From positions 1 to 60,339 of the forward strand of contig USBS01000002.1 in assembly GCA_900552915.1 (NCBI GenBank): a stretch of DNA of 60,339 bases, written 5' to 3'. Positions 8,984 to 16,455 of this stretch are shown here, piece by piece. The stretch is from an uncultured Sutterella sp. GTDB taxonomy: Bacteria > Pseudomonadota > Gammaproteobacteria > Burkholderiales > Burkholderiaceae_F. Below the pieces are notes generated by a model. The model was not told the origin of the DNA and ran no database searches. It worked only from the letters and a program-made list of their open reading frames with translations. Positions within the stretch are counted from its first letter, which is position 1. Each line of letters starts with the position of its first letter. Both the position numbers and the translations under genes were made by a program.

Positions 8984-9496
8984 ATGAACGCTTTTTCTGG
9001 TTTGAAAATTTCGGCGGCAGTTGTGCTCGGGTGTGCCGTCGTGTTGGGCGGATGTGCGCATCCTCAGCTCATTGATATGGGGACGACGCAGGATGAAGTC
9101 GTCGCTTATTTGGGGGAACCTGCCGCCAGAACACCGATGCCCGACGGCACCGTCCGCTACACCTACAGCGGCCAGCCTTTTGGACAGGATGTTTGGTGGA
9201 TTTTCGTAGATCAAAACGGAAAAGTTGTCGCGCGCGAGCAGGGGCTTCAGGAGAAGTACTTCAACATGCTCACGCCCGGCAAGTCGACGGAAGCCGACGT
9301 TTGGGCTCTATGGGGAAAGTGTGCTGAGAAGTACAACTTCCCGCTTAAGGGCGAGCATGCATGGATGTATCGCTACAAGGCTCCGGGCGGATTCGATATG
9401 GCTGTATGGCCGCAGTTTGACGCTAAGGGGGTGATGCAGTCGATGGAAACGACGCTTGATCCTTGGAAACTTAACGACGGCGACAGTTTTGACTGA
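8984..9496 (+). CDS. Lipoprotein of unknown function, copy 1 (BamE/SmpA-like fold possible)
   Basis: The 170-residue protein has a signal peptide ending in the lipobox LGGC (Cys near residue 24). GTTQDEVVAYLGEPAAR resembles the start of SmpA/OmlA (BamE-like) small lipoprotein domains, and a tryptophan-rich body follows (DVWWIFVDQNGKVV, DVWALWGKC). GAGG lies eleven bases upstream of ATG 8984. It is a close paralogue of the next gene, sharing whole stretches such as VVAREQGLQEKYF and MLTPGKSTE. Function cannot be assigned; an outer-membrane lipoprotein is the likely location. Confidence 0.78.
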   Translation: MNAFSGLKISAAVVLGCAVVLGGCAHPQLIDMGTTQDEVVAYLGEPAARTPMPDGTVRYTYSGQPFGQDVWWIFVDQNGKVVAREQGLQEKYFNMLTPGKSTEADVWALWGKCAEKYNFPLKGEHAWMYRYKAPGGFDMAVWPQFDAKGVMQSMETTLDPWKLNDGDSFD

Positions 9497-9524
9497 GTTT
9501 GTTCAACTACATCAATTTCATGCG

Positions 9525-9560
9525 GATCGGCTCTGATTTTTCCAAAGGTCAGGGCCGATC
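9525..9560 (+). terminator. Hairpin between the two lipoprotein paralogues
   Basis: Arms GATCGGCTCTGA (9525-9536) and TCAGGGCCGATC (9549-9560) pair over 12 positions with one G-U pair, around a 12-base loop. There is no long T-run after it, so it may attenuate or stabilise the transcript rather than terminate it. Confidence 0.4.
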
Positions 9561-9578
9561 GTCTTTCAGGAACTACAA

Positions 9579-10094
9579 ATGTCGATTTGGATTCGAAAAG
9601 CGGCACTGACAGTATGGTTTTCCGCAGCGGCGGTGTTGGTCGGTTGTGCACATCCTCAGCTCGTGGAGATGGGTGAGAGCAAAGAAGCCGTGATCGCCTA
9701 TCTCGGTGAACCCCAGGCCAAGACGGCAATGCCTGATGGGACCGTACGCTATACCTACAGCATTCAGCCTTTCGGGCAGGAGGTTTGGTGGTTGTTTGTG
9801 GACTCAAACGGTAAAGTCGTTGCGCGCGAACAAGGACTGCAGGAGAAGTACTTCAGTATGCTTACGCCCGGCAAATCGACCGAAAACGACGTTTGGGCAC
9901 TGTGGGGGCGATGCGCGCAAAAGTATGAATTTCGACTGGTTGACGAGCACGCCTGGATGTATCGCTATAAGGCGCCGGGCGGCTTTGACATGGCGGTTTG
10001 GCCGCAATTCGATGTTAACGGCGTGATGCAGTCGATGGAAGTGACGCAGGATCCGTGGAAGCAGGATCGGGTTAACCTGTTCCTGGGGTTCTAA
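9579..10094 (+). CDS. Lipoprotein of unknown function, copy 2
   Basis: The 171-residue tandem paralogue of the preceding gene has lipobox LVGC (Cys near residue 24) and nearly the same core: CAHPQL, GTVRYTYS, VVAREQGLQEKYF, HAWMYRYKAPGGFDMAVWPQFD. The ends differ, and copy 2 finishes in a hydrophobic VNLFLGF. The AGGA motif about ten bases before ATG 9579 supports the start. Duplication with divergence of the tails suggests related but separate roles. I do not recognise a named family beyond the SmpA/BamE-like N-terminal motif. Confidence 0.78.
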   Translation: MSIWIRKAALTVWFSAAAVLVGCAHPQLVEMGESKEAVIAYLGEPQAKTAMPDGTVRYTYSIQPFGQEVWWLFVDSNGKVVAREQGLQEKYFSMLTPGKSTENDVWALWGRCAQKYEFRLVDEHAWMYRYKAPGGFDMAVWPQFDVNGVMQSMEVTQDPWKQDRVNLFLGF

Positions 10095-10109
10095 AGCGCA
10101 GGAGCATAG

Positions 10110-11108
10110 ATGACAAAAAACATCGCAGAATCGCTGCCTTTGCGCACCGATGCCGCTGTGCGCGCAGCGCGCGGGCATTGGCCCGAGATATTCGTTTCCT
10201 GCGGAATGTCCCGGGAGCATTTCGCTAAGCAGGGGCGAAGCTGTCCGGTCTGCGGCGGGACGGATCGCTTTTCATTCACGGACCGTTGGAAAAGAGGCAA
10301 CTTCATCTGTCGCGGATGCGGTTCGGGTGACGGTTTCGATTTGATTTCCCGCTACTGCCGATGCGGATTTATAGAAGCGCTCGAGATTGTCGAGCGATTC
10401 TGCGGCATTGCACGGCAATATCAGAGCAGCGAGGCCTATGCCTGTGTACAGCTCACGCAAGAAGAGCAGCAGGAAAAGGAGATTGCGCGAGAACGGATGG
10501 AGCTTTGGGCTCAGGCTAAGCCGATTGTTCCGGGGGACCCCGTGTGGAAGTATTTGTCCAATCGGGGACTCGAGCCTAAGGCGGCCGGTTATGAAGTACG
10601 GTTTCATGAGGCGCTCGAATACCGTCATGACGACGGCACCTTAACGCGGCATCCGGCGATGATTGCCCGCGTCTTCAACCATCGTGGCGTGGTGATCAAT
10701 CTGCACCGAACTTATCTCGACGACTGCGGCCGCAAGGCACAGGTAAGCAATCCCAAGAAGTTAATGGCTGGGGCGGTAAAGGATGGCGCCGTGCACTTCG
10801 GCGGTCGAGTGGAAGAAGTGATGGGACTTGCAGAGGGAATCGAAACGGCTTTGGCGGCCATGATGCTGAGAAATATACCTGTATGGGCGACGCTCGGATG
10901 TACGAATTTGCAGAGTTTTATCCGCATTCCGTCTGCCGTAAAGCGTCTGGTGGTGTTTGCCGACAACGATGCAAAATTTGCAGGTCAGGCGGCTGCCTAC
11001 GCCGTCGCGCACCGCATTGCGACGAGCAGAAAGATTGAAGTGACCGTTGAAGTACCGGACACCGTCGGATGTGATTGGCTTGATGTGCTAAATGCTCGGC
11101 ACGATTGA
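10110..11108 (+). CDS. Phage/plasmid-type zinc-ribbon Toprim primase
   Basis: The 332-residue protein has an N-terminal zinc ribbon (CPVCGGTDRF ... CRGCGSGDG, about 48-75), as in P4 alpha and related primases. The DUF7146-like middle is followed by a C-terminal Toprim domain with the catalytic glutamate in AEGIETALAA and the acidic FADNDAK motif. No helicase domain follows, so it is shorter than P4 alpha-type primase-helicases. AGGAG five bases before ATG 10110 is a good ribosome site. Proteins like this normally belong to phages, plasmids or integrative elements. No integrase or other mobility gene is visible nearby, so it may be a remnant or a captured gene. Confidence 0.8.
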   Translation: MTKNIAESLPLRTDAAVRAARGHWPEIFVSCGMSREHFAKQGRSCPVCGGTDRFSFTDRWKRGNFICRGCGSGDGFDLISRYCRCGFIEALEIVERFCGIARQYQSSEAYACVQLTQEEQQEKEIARERMELWAQAKPIVPGDPVWKYLSNRGLEPKAAGYEVRFHEALEYRHDDGTLTRHPAMIARVFNHRGVVINLHRTYLDDCGRKAQVSNPKKLMAGAVKDGAVHFGGRVEEVMGLAEGIETALAAMMLRNIPVWATLGCTNLQSFIRIPSAVKRLVVFADNDAKFAGQAAAYAVAHRIATSRKIEVTVEVPDTVGCDWLDVLNARHD

Positions 11109-11142
11109 GGCACCTGATTTTTTGCATGAAAGGAAACAACGT

Positions 11143-11649
11143 ATGAAGCCTTTGGTTGTTGTGAGTTCGAGGACGGGAAATACGAGGATTATTGCGCGAG
11201 CTCTGCAAGATGCGATCGGCGAATGCGGCTATGTGGAAGCGGCGAGCCTGCCGACAGATTTGGAGCACTATGACCCGATTGTGCTGTGCTTTTGGTGTGA
11301 TCGCGGCATGGCGCCGGAAGATGCGGTTGCTGCCGCTAAGCGAATCAAAGGAAAAAACATCGCGTGCTTTGCGACTTTGGGAGGAAATCCCGACAGTACG
11401 AAAGCAAAGGATTGGATGCACAAAACATCACTGGCTCTTACGCAGGCCGGAGAAAATAATGTTCTGAAGCTTGAATTCCTTTGCCGCGGTCGTATCTCGC
11501 CGGAAATTTTCGAGCGGATGACGGCAATGTCGGGCGGCCAGGTTTCGCCCGAGCGGGAGGCAAGGCGAAAAGAGAGCGAAACCCATCCGGATCGGCTTGA
11601 TGTGTTGGCAGCTGTTGAGGCCTATCGGGTTGTTTTCGAAGCAAAATAA
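11143..11649 (+). CDS. Flavodoxin-like domain protein
   Basis: The start matches the flavodoxin FMN phosphate loop, VVVSSRTGNTRIIARAL (about residues 4-20). An alpha/beta body follows with CFWCDRG and FATLGGNP. This resembles the Flavodoxin_3/BilS-type family rather than classic short-chain flavodoxin. The start at ATG 11143 has AAAGGAAA upstream; the open frame begins earlier but would overlap the primase gene. A flavin-dependent electron-transfer role is inferred. It is followed by a rho-independent terminator, so it is probably not cotranscribed with the flavoprotein gene downstream. Confidence 0.75.
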   Translation: MKPLVVVSSRTGNTRIIARALQDAIGECGYVEAASLPTDLEHYDPIVLCFWCDRGMAPEDAVAAAKRIKGKNIACFATLGGNPDSTKAKDWMHKTSLALTQAGENNVLKLEFLCRGRISPEIFERMTAMSGGQVSPEREARRKESETHPDRLDVLAAVEAYRVVFEAK

Positions 11650-11687
11650 AAATTAGCATTAAAAATAATTTGAAAATCAAATAAAAA

Positions 11688-11720
11688 GAGCTCGAGAGAA
11701 ATCTCGGGCTCAAATTTTTT
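11688..11720 (+). terminator. Rho-independent terminator after the flavodoxin-like gene
   Basis: Arms GAGCTCGAGA (11688-11697) and TCTCGGGCTC (11702-11711) pair over ten positions with one G-U, closed by a GAAA tetraloop and followed by AAATTTTTT. This is a textbook intrinsic terminator 38 bases after the stop at 11649. Confidence 0.85.
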
Positions 11721-11882
11721 CGAAAACCAAAGTTGTCTTAGCACAAAATCATCTGATTTTGGGACTTGCAAAATTGCGTAATTCTTCGGATTTTTCGTGT
11801 TGTCTCAAGAACTTGCAAACGCGAAAAAATCTCCCTTGCACTTTTGCTCAAGCACAATCGCATAGCAAGGAAGAAACCGAAG

Positions 11883-13127
11883 ATGACTGATCGACTTTCA
11901 GATTTCCCCGTTATTTTCCATGGACGCTCGTACGCGCCGTTGATGGTGGGCGGCATGGGCGTGAATATTTCCAATGACAAACTGGCGCTTGCCGTGGAAA
12001 AGCTCGGTGGAATCGCACATCTGTCCGACGCTTTGTTGATGCAGATTGCCGATAAGCAGTTCGGCACGTCGTTTTGCAAAGAAAAAATTCGGCGGTTCAA
12101 GGATCTTGCCGATGTGAGCGACAAGACGGCCATTCGGTTTGACCTCGGTCAGCTTGCAGAAGCGACGCGGCACTATGTGGCGGACGTGATGGCCCGCAAA
12201 ACGGGCAACGGGCTGATTTTGATCAACTGCATGGAAAAACTCACGATGAACGCCAGTGCAGAGACACTCAAAGTGCGTTTGAATGCGGCGCTTGACGGCG
12301 GAATCGACGGTATTACGCTCTCGGCGGGATTGCATCTGTCGAGTCTGAAGCTGATGCAGGACAACCCGAGATTTCATGATGCGCTCATCGGAATTGTGGT
12401 GTCGAGCACTCGGGCGCTTCAGATTTTCATGAAGCGCGCGGTAGCTGTCGGAAGACTGCCCGACTACATCGTGGTGGAAGGACCGCTTGCAGGAGGCCAT
12501 CTTGGCTTTGGCGACGATTGGGAGAAGTACTCGCTTGAGGACATCGTGCGCGGTGTGTTGCAGTGGCTCTCCGACAATCGCTTTGAAATTCCCGTGTTTG
12601 CGGCGGGGGGCATTTTCTCCGCGCAGGATGCGGTGCACTTTGTGCGGGATGTGGGAGCGGCAGGCGTACAGGTTGCCACACGCTTTGCCGTTACGACGGA
12701 AAGCGGTCTTCCGGATCTTGTCAAGCAGCGATACATCAATGCAACCGATGATGATGTGGAAGTTAATCATTTTTCCACAACAGGCTACCCGATGCGCATG
12801 CTCAAGGATTCGCCAGCCAAAACAAGCGACATTCGTCCCAACTGTGAAGCCTACGGATATTTACTGCAAAAGGGAGATTGCTCGTACGTCAAGGAATGGT
12901 TTGCCAGACATGGAAAAGTTGCCGCAGACGTGATTCCCGAACACTCTAAGTGCTGTCTTTGCACGCATATGCGCAATTTCAAGGTGTGGACCTGCGGCGC
13001 AAGCGTCTCGCGTCTGAAGGAAGTAATCGAGCGCAATCCCGACGGAAGTTGGCAGTTGCCGAGCGCCGAGCAGGTTTGGAAGGATTACGTGCAAAGTGAG
13101 TGCGAAAGCCTGCCTAAGGCGGCCTGA
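11883..13127 (+). CDS. Nitronate monooxygenase-family (2-nitropropane dioxygenase-like) flavoprotein
   Basis: The 414-residue TIM-barrel FMN protein has an N-terminal PLMVGGMGVNISN segment, the phosphate-binding VEGPLAGGHLGFGDDW motif (about 198-213), and the VFAAGGIFSAQDAVHFV and GVQVATRFAVTTES motifs. These are the NPD/nitronate monooxygenase signatures. The C terminus carries a cysteine cluster (CCLCTHM and VWTCGASV), which is not needed for classical NMO and may bind metal. AGGAAG lies about ten bases before ATG 11883. The native substrate is unknown. The 233-base gap upstream holds the terminator and otherwise AT-rich sequence. Confidence 0.82.
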   Translation: MTDRLSDFPVIFHGRSYAPLMVGGMGVNISNDKLALAVEKLGGIAHLSDALLMQIADKQFGTSFCKEKIRRFKDLADVSDKTAIRFDLGQLAEATRHYVADVMARKTGNGLILINCMEKLTMNASAETLKVRLNAALDGGIDGITLSAGLHLSSLKLMQDNPRFHDALIGIVVSSTRALQIFMKRAVAVGRLPDYIVVEGPLAGGHLGFGDDWEKYSLEDIVRGVLQWLSDNRFEIPVFAAGGIFSAQDAVHFVRDVGAAGVQVATRFAVTTESGLPDLVKQRYINATDDDVEVNHFSTTGYPMRMLKDSPAKTSDIRPNCEAYGYLLQKGDCSYVKEWFARHGKVAADVIPEHSKCCLCTHMRNFKVWTCGASVSRLKEVIERNPDGSWQLPSAEQVWKDYVQSECESLPKAA

Positions 13128-13224
13128 TGAACAGGCTCCGTTGCTTGTGTGTGACGAAAGGACAAAGCTGAATCAGCTATCATCTTTCGCACACTCAAGC
13201 GAATTGTCTGCAGAAATTTCCGAC

Positions 13225-13257
13225 TGAGCCGAGTGCGGATGCTCTCGGCTCATTTAT
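13225..13257 (+). terminator. Terminator-like hairpin upstream of gpmI
   Basis: TGAGCCGAG (13225-13233) and CTCGGCTCA (13244-13252) form a perfect nine-base stem, followed by TTTATT. It probably ends the transcript of the NMO-like gene. Confidence 0.65.
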
Positions 13258-13293
13258 TCTGCGGCGGCGCTAGTCCATTTCAGAGGAATTTTC

Positions 13294-14838
13294 ATGACTC
13301 GCAATGTTTTATTGATGATCCTTGACGGATGGGGTATCGGCAATGGCGGCAAGGCGGATGCTATTCGTGCAGGACAACCGGTGAATTTAGACGCTCTGAT
13401 GCAGGTCTACCCGCATGCAAGCCTTCGCACCGACGGTGAAAACGTCGGGCTCCCCGACGGACAGATGGGCAATTCGGAGGTAGGACATCTCAATATCGGT
13501 GCGGGACGCATCGTCTATCAGGATCTCGTCAAGATCAACCGCGCCTGCCGAGCCGACGACAATGAACCGCATGCGCTTTCGAAAAATGCCGAAATTCGTG
13601 CGCTGATCGAACACGTGAAGAAGACCGGCTGCACACTGCATTTGATGGGGCTTTTTTCCGACGGCGGCGTACATTCGTCTTTGGAGCATCTTGAAGCGTT
13701 GCTCGCTTTGGCCAAGCGCGAAGGCATTGAGAAGTGTTTCGTTCATGCCTTCATGGACGGGCGAGATACCGATCCGAAGAGCGGACTGGGTTTCGTTCGG
13801 CATGTTGAGGAGCAAATGAACTCCGGCCGGCTTGCCGGCACGATTGCAAGCATTGTCGGACGCTACTACGCAATGGATCGTGACAAGCGTTGGGAACGAG
13901 TGCGTGAAGCATACGATTTGCTAGTCAACGGCAAAGGAACGCCCTTTGTGGATGCGGAACAAGCCGTGACTGCATCGTACGCAGGCGGTGTGACCGATGA
14001 ATTCATGAAGCCGCATGTGCGGGTGGATGTCGGCGGTAATCCGATCGGGCGAATTGCGGCTGGGGATGCGGTTATTTTCATCAATTTCCGCAACGATCGT
14101 GCCAAAGAGCTCACTACGGTTCTCACGCAAACCGAAATGGAAGGAATGAAGCCGTTGGAGCTTTTCTTTGCGACGATGACGCCCTATGACCCGACGTACA
14201 AGGGTTTGCATGTGCTTTTCCCCAAGGAGAACGTGCCCGATACGATCGGCGAATGGGTTTCAAAGCAAGGGTTGAAGCAGCTGCGCATTGCCGAAACGGA
14301 AAAGTACGCACACGTAACGTTCTTCCTAAACGGCGGCCGTGAGGCCGTGTTCGAGGGAGAAGATCGCATTTTGGTGCCGAGTCCCAAGGTCGCAACCTAC
14401 GATCTGCAGCCGGAAATGAGCGCCTATGAGGTGGCCGACAAACTGGCGGCGGCCTTGGCCGAACGCAAATACAATTTCGTGTGCTTGAATTTCGCCAACG
14501 GCGATATGGTGGGGCACACAGGCGTGTTCACAGCTATTCTCAAGGCCGTCAAGGCTGTCGACACATGCGTGAAGACCGTTGTGGATGCGGCTCGGGATGC
14601 CGGCTACGAAGTTGTCATCATTGCTGATCATGGCAATGCCGACAACGCGGTCAACGCTGACGGCTCCCCCAATACGGCGCACTCGCTCAATCCTGTGCCG
14701 ATCGTGGTGGTGTCCGACCGTGTCGACTCCGTTGAGGCGGGCGTGCTGGCCGACGTGGCGCCGAGCGTGCTTGATTTGATGGGGTTGTCTGCTCCTGAGG
14801 CCATGACGGGCCGCTCGCTTGTGCGGTTCAAGGATTGA
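13294..14838 (+). CDS. gpmI: 2,3-bisphosphoglycerate-independent phosphoglycerate mutase
   Basis: The 514-residue enzyme interconverts 3- and 2-phosphoglycerate in glycolysis and gluconeogenesis with two metal ions, usually Mn. The catalytic serine is Ser61 in QMGNSEVGHLNIGAGR. Metal-site segments include LILDGWG near the N terminus, HAFMDGRDTDP, and ADHGNADN with HSLNPVPIVV near the C terminus. AGAGGAA about eight bases before ATG 13294 is a clear ribosome site. It is monocistronic, flanked by terminators. Its presence fits the absence of gpmA from the envC locus. Confidence 0.97.
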   Translation: MTRNVLLMILDGWGIGNGGKADAIRAGQPVNLDALMQVYPHASLRTDGENVGLPDGQMGNSEVGHLNIGAGRIVYQDLVKINRACRADDNEPHALSKNAEIRALIEHVKKTGCTLHLMGLFSDGGVHSSLEHLEALLALAKREGIEKCFVHAFMDGRDTDPKSGLGFVRHVEEQMNSGRLAGTIASIVGRYYAMDRDKRWERVREAYDLLVNGKGTPFVDAEQAVTASYAGGVTDEFMKPHVRVDVGGNPIGRIAAGDAVIFINFRNDRAKELTTVLTQTEMEGMKPLELFFATMTPYDPTYKGLHVLFPKENVPDTIGEWVSKQGLKQLRIAETEKYAHVTFFLNGGREAVFEGEDRILVPSPKVATYDLQPEMSAYEVADKLAAALAERKYNFVCLNFANGDMVGHTGVFTAILKAVKAVDTCVKTVVDAARDAGYEVVIIADHGNADNAVNADGSPNTAHSLNPVPIVVVSDRVDSVEAGVLADVAPSVLDLMGLSAPEAMTGRSLVRFKD

Positions 14839-14910
14839 CTTTCTCCCATCGGTTCACGCTGGTGGTATTCTGGCGTTCCTTAGATAAAACGTACGAGAGA
14901 CCAGATCCGA

Positions 14911-14949
14911 ACGAGCGCAACTCTATCGAGCGAGTTGCGCTCGTTTTTT
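14911..14949 (+). terminator. Rho-independent terminator of gpmI
   Basis: A perfect 13-base stem (ACGAGCGCAACTC at 14911-14923 with GAGTTGCGCTCGT at 14932-14944) has an eight-base loop and runs into TTTTTT. It lies between the convergent gpmI and cardiolipin synthase genes. Confidence 0.9.
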
Positions 14950-16430
14950 CAGAGCAGCGGACTTAAAAGATAGGTCAATCCTTCGAGAAAGCGCTGCCAA
15001 AGGGAACGGTTGTGCCAACGCGCCGGATCGATGGCCGATGAGCGGGATTCGTAGTGCTGATGCAGCGCCGTCATATCCGAGACGAATTTCGGATCGAAAA
15101 TGAGGAGCATCATTTCAAAATTCAGATGCAGGCTGCGCTTGTCGAGATTGACCGTACCGAAAAGGCTGAACGAGTCGTCGACCGTGATTGCCTTGGTATG
15201 CAGCAGACCGTCCGTGAAAAATGACAGTTTGACGCCGGCATTCATTAAGTCGCTGAAATAGCGACGGCTCGCCCAACGCACAAACTGCGAGTCCGGCTTG
15301 TCGGGAATGCAGATGCGAACCTCAACTCCTCGCATGGCGGCGTTTTGCAATGCCAGAATCAACGTTTCTCCCGGAATGAAATAGGGCGTCGTGATGTAGA
15401 TTCGTTCGCGTGCGCAGCTGATTGCTTCCAGAATCAACCGCTGATTGGCGTCGTCAACGGTCGTGGGGCCGGACGGCACTACGGTGACACAGGCCGTACC
15501 CGCAGCAGGAACCGGAGGAATCTGCTCGAGCGAGACCCGCTCACCCTCGATGTCGGGCTGCAGAGCCCAGTCAAAGAGAAAGACCTGATTGAGGTCGCGT
15601 ACGGCCGTTCCTTCTACCCGCACCATGGCATCGACCCACTCTCCGACGCCTTCGGTTTTATGGAAGATTTCGGGGTCGATCAGGTTGAGGCTTCCCGTGT
15701 AGCCGATGCACTCGTCGATGATGACTGTTTTACGGTGCAGACGCAGATCGGCACGGCCTTTGGTAAGCGGCAGCAGGTTAGCGGGCAAGGCACGGGAAAC
15801 GTGTACGCCGGCAGCAAGCATTCGAGCAGGCCATGTGGACCTAAGCCACGCTCTCGAACCGATGTCGTCGACAAGAATGCGGCATTTGCATCCGCGGCCG
15901 GCCGCCTGTATTACGGCCATGGAGATCTTGTCGCTCCAACCGCCCACAGACCAGATGTAGAACTCCATTGAGACGGTTTTTCGCGCATTTTCAACGTCGG
16001 CAAGGATGCGAGCGAGTGCTTCGATTGAGTCGGGCAGAAGTTCAAGTTTAGAGCCCGTTGTCATCGGCATGTCGCCTAAACGCTCGGCAAGTCGAGAGAG
16101 CCCTTTGTGACGCTGACCGTGCTGCTGTGTCGGAACGGTTCCAGCCGCTGCGTAGCCGGAATCGGTCACTTCCTCCCAATGCTTGAGAAGATTTCGCAGC
16201 CGCCGCGCGCGCCACCGACCGATCGGGCGTTCACCCAGCCAAACGTACAGGACGAATCCGACATAAGGAAGAATAACGGTGAGCAGAATCCATGCAAAAG
16301 AACTTCCGGGCGGATGTCGGGTGAGAATCACGCGCAGAATAACGCTCGCGGTCAGAAATACCTGAAGCAGCACGGCAGCGCCGCCCGCAAGGGCGATCCA
16401 GAACTCCTGATGGATCAAACTGCTGATCAC
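14949..16430 (-). CDS. cls: Cardiolipin synthase (phospholipase D family)
   Basis: Two N-terminal transmembrane segments (after IHQEFWIALAGG and around FAWILLTVILPYVGFVLYVW) precede two HKD motifs: HRKTVIIDECIGYTGSLNLID and HTKAITVDDSFSLFGTVNLD. This is the layout of bacterial Cls enzymes, which join two phosphatidylglycerols into cardiolipin at the inner membrane. The frame is open to 16508, but that would overlap uup. GTG 16430 has GGAG nine bases upstream, leaves a 25-base gap after uup, and gives a typical MISSLIHQ start. It follows uup on the minus strand and may be cotranscribed with it. Confidence 0.88.
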   Translation of the reverse strand: MISSLIHQEFWIALAGGAAVLLQVFLTASVILRVILTRHPPGSSFAWILLTVILPYVGFVLYVWLGERPIGRWRARRLRNLLKHWEEVTDSGYAAAGTVPTQQHGQRHKGLSRLAERLGDMPMTTGSKLELLPDSIEALARILADVENARKTVSMEFYIWSVGGWSDKISMAVIQAAGRGCKCRILVDDIGSRAWLRSTWPARMLAAGVHVSRALPANLLPLTKGRADLRLHRKTVIIDECIGYTGSLNLIDPEIFHKTEGVGEWVDAMVRVEGTAVRDLNQVFLFDWALQPDIEGERVSLEQIPPVPAAGTACVTVVPSGPTTVDDANQRLILEAISCARERIYITTPYFIPGETLILALQNAAMRGVEVRICIPDKPDSQFVRWASRRYFSDLMNAGVKLSFFTDGLLHTKAITVDDSFSLFGTVNLDKRSLHLNFEMMLLIFDPKFVSDMTALHQHYESRSSAIDPARWHNRSLWQRFLEGLTYLLSPLL

Positions 16431-16455
16431 GACATCAATCTCCGGTTTGCTGCGC

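Noticed and set aside
11143..13127. A bilirubin reductase BilS-BilR pair
   Set aside because: The flavodoxin-like protein resembles BilS, but the next protein is an NMO-type flavoprotein, not an old-yellow-enzyme BilR, and a terminator separates them.
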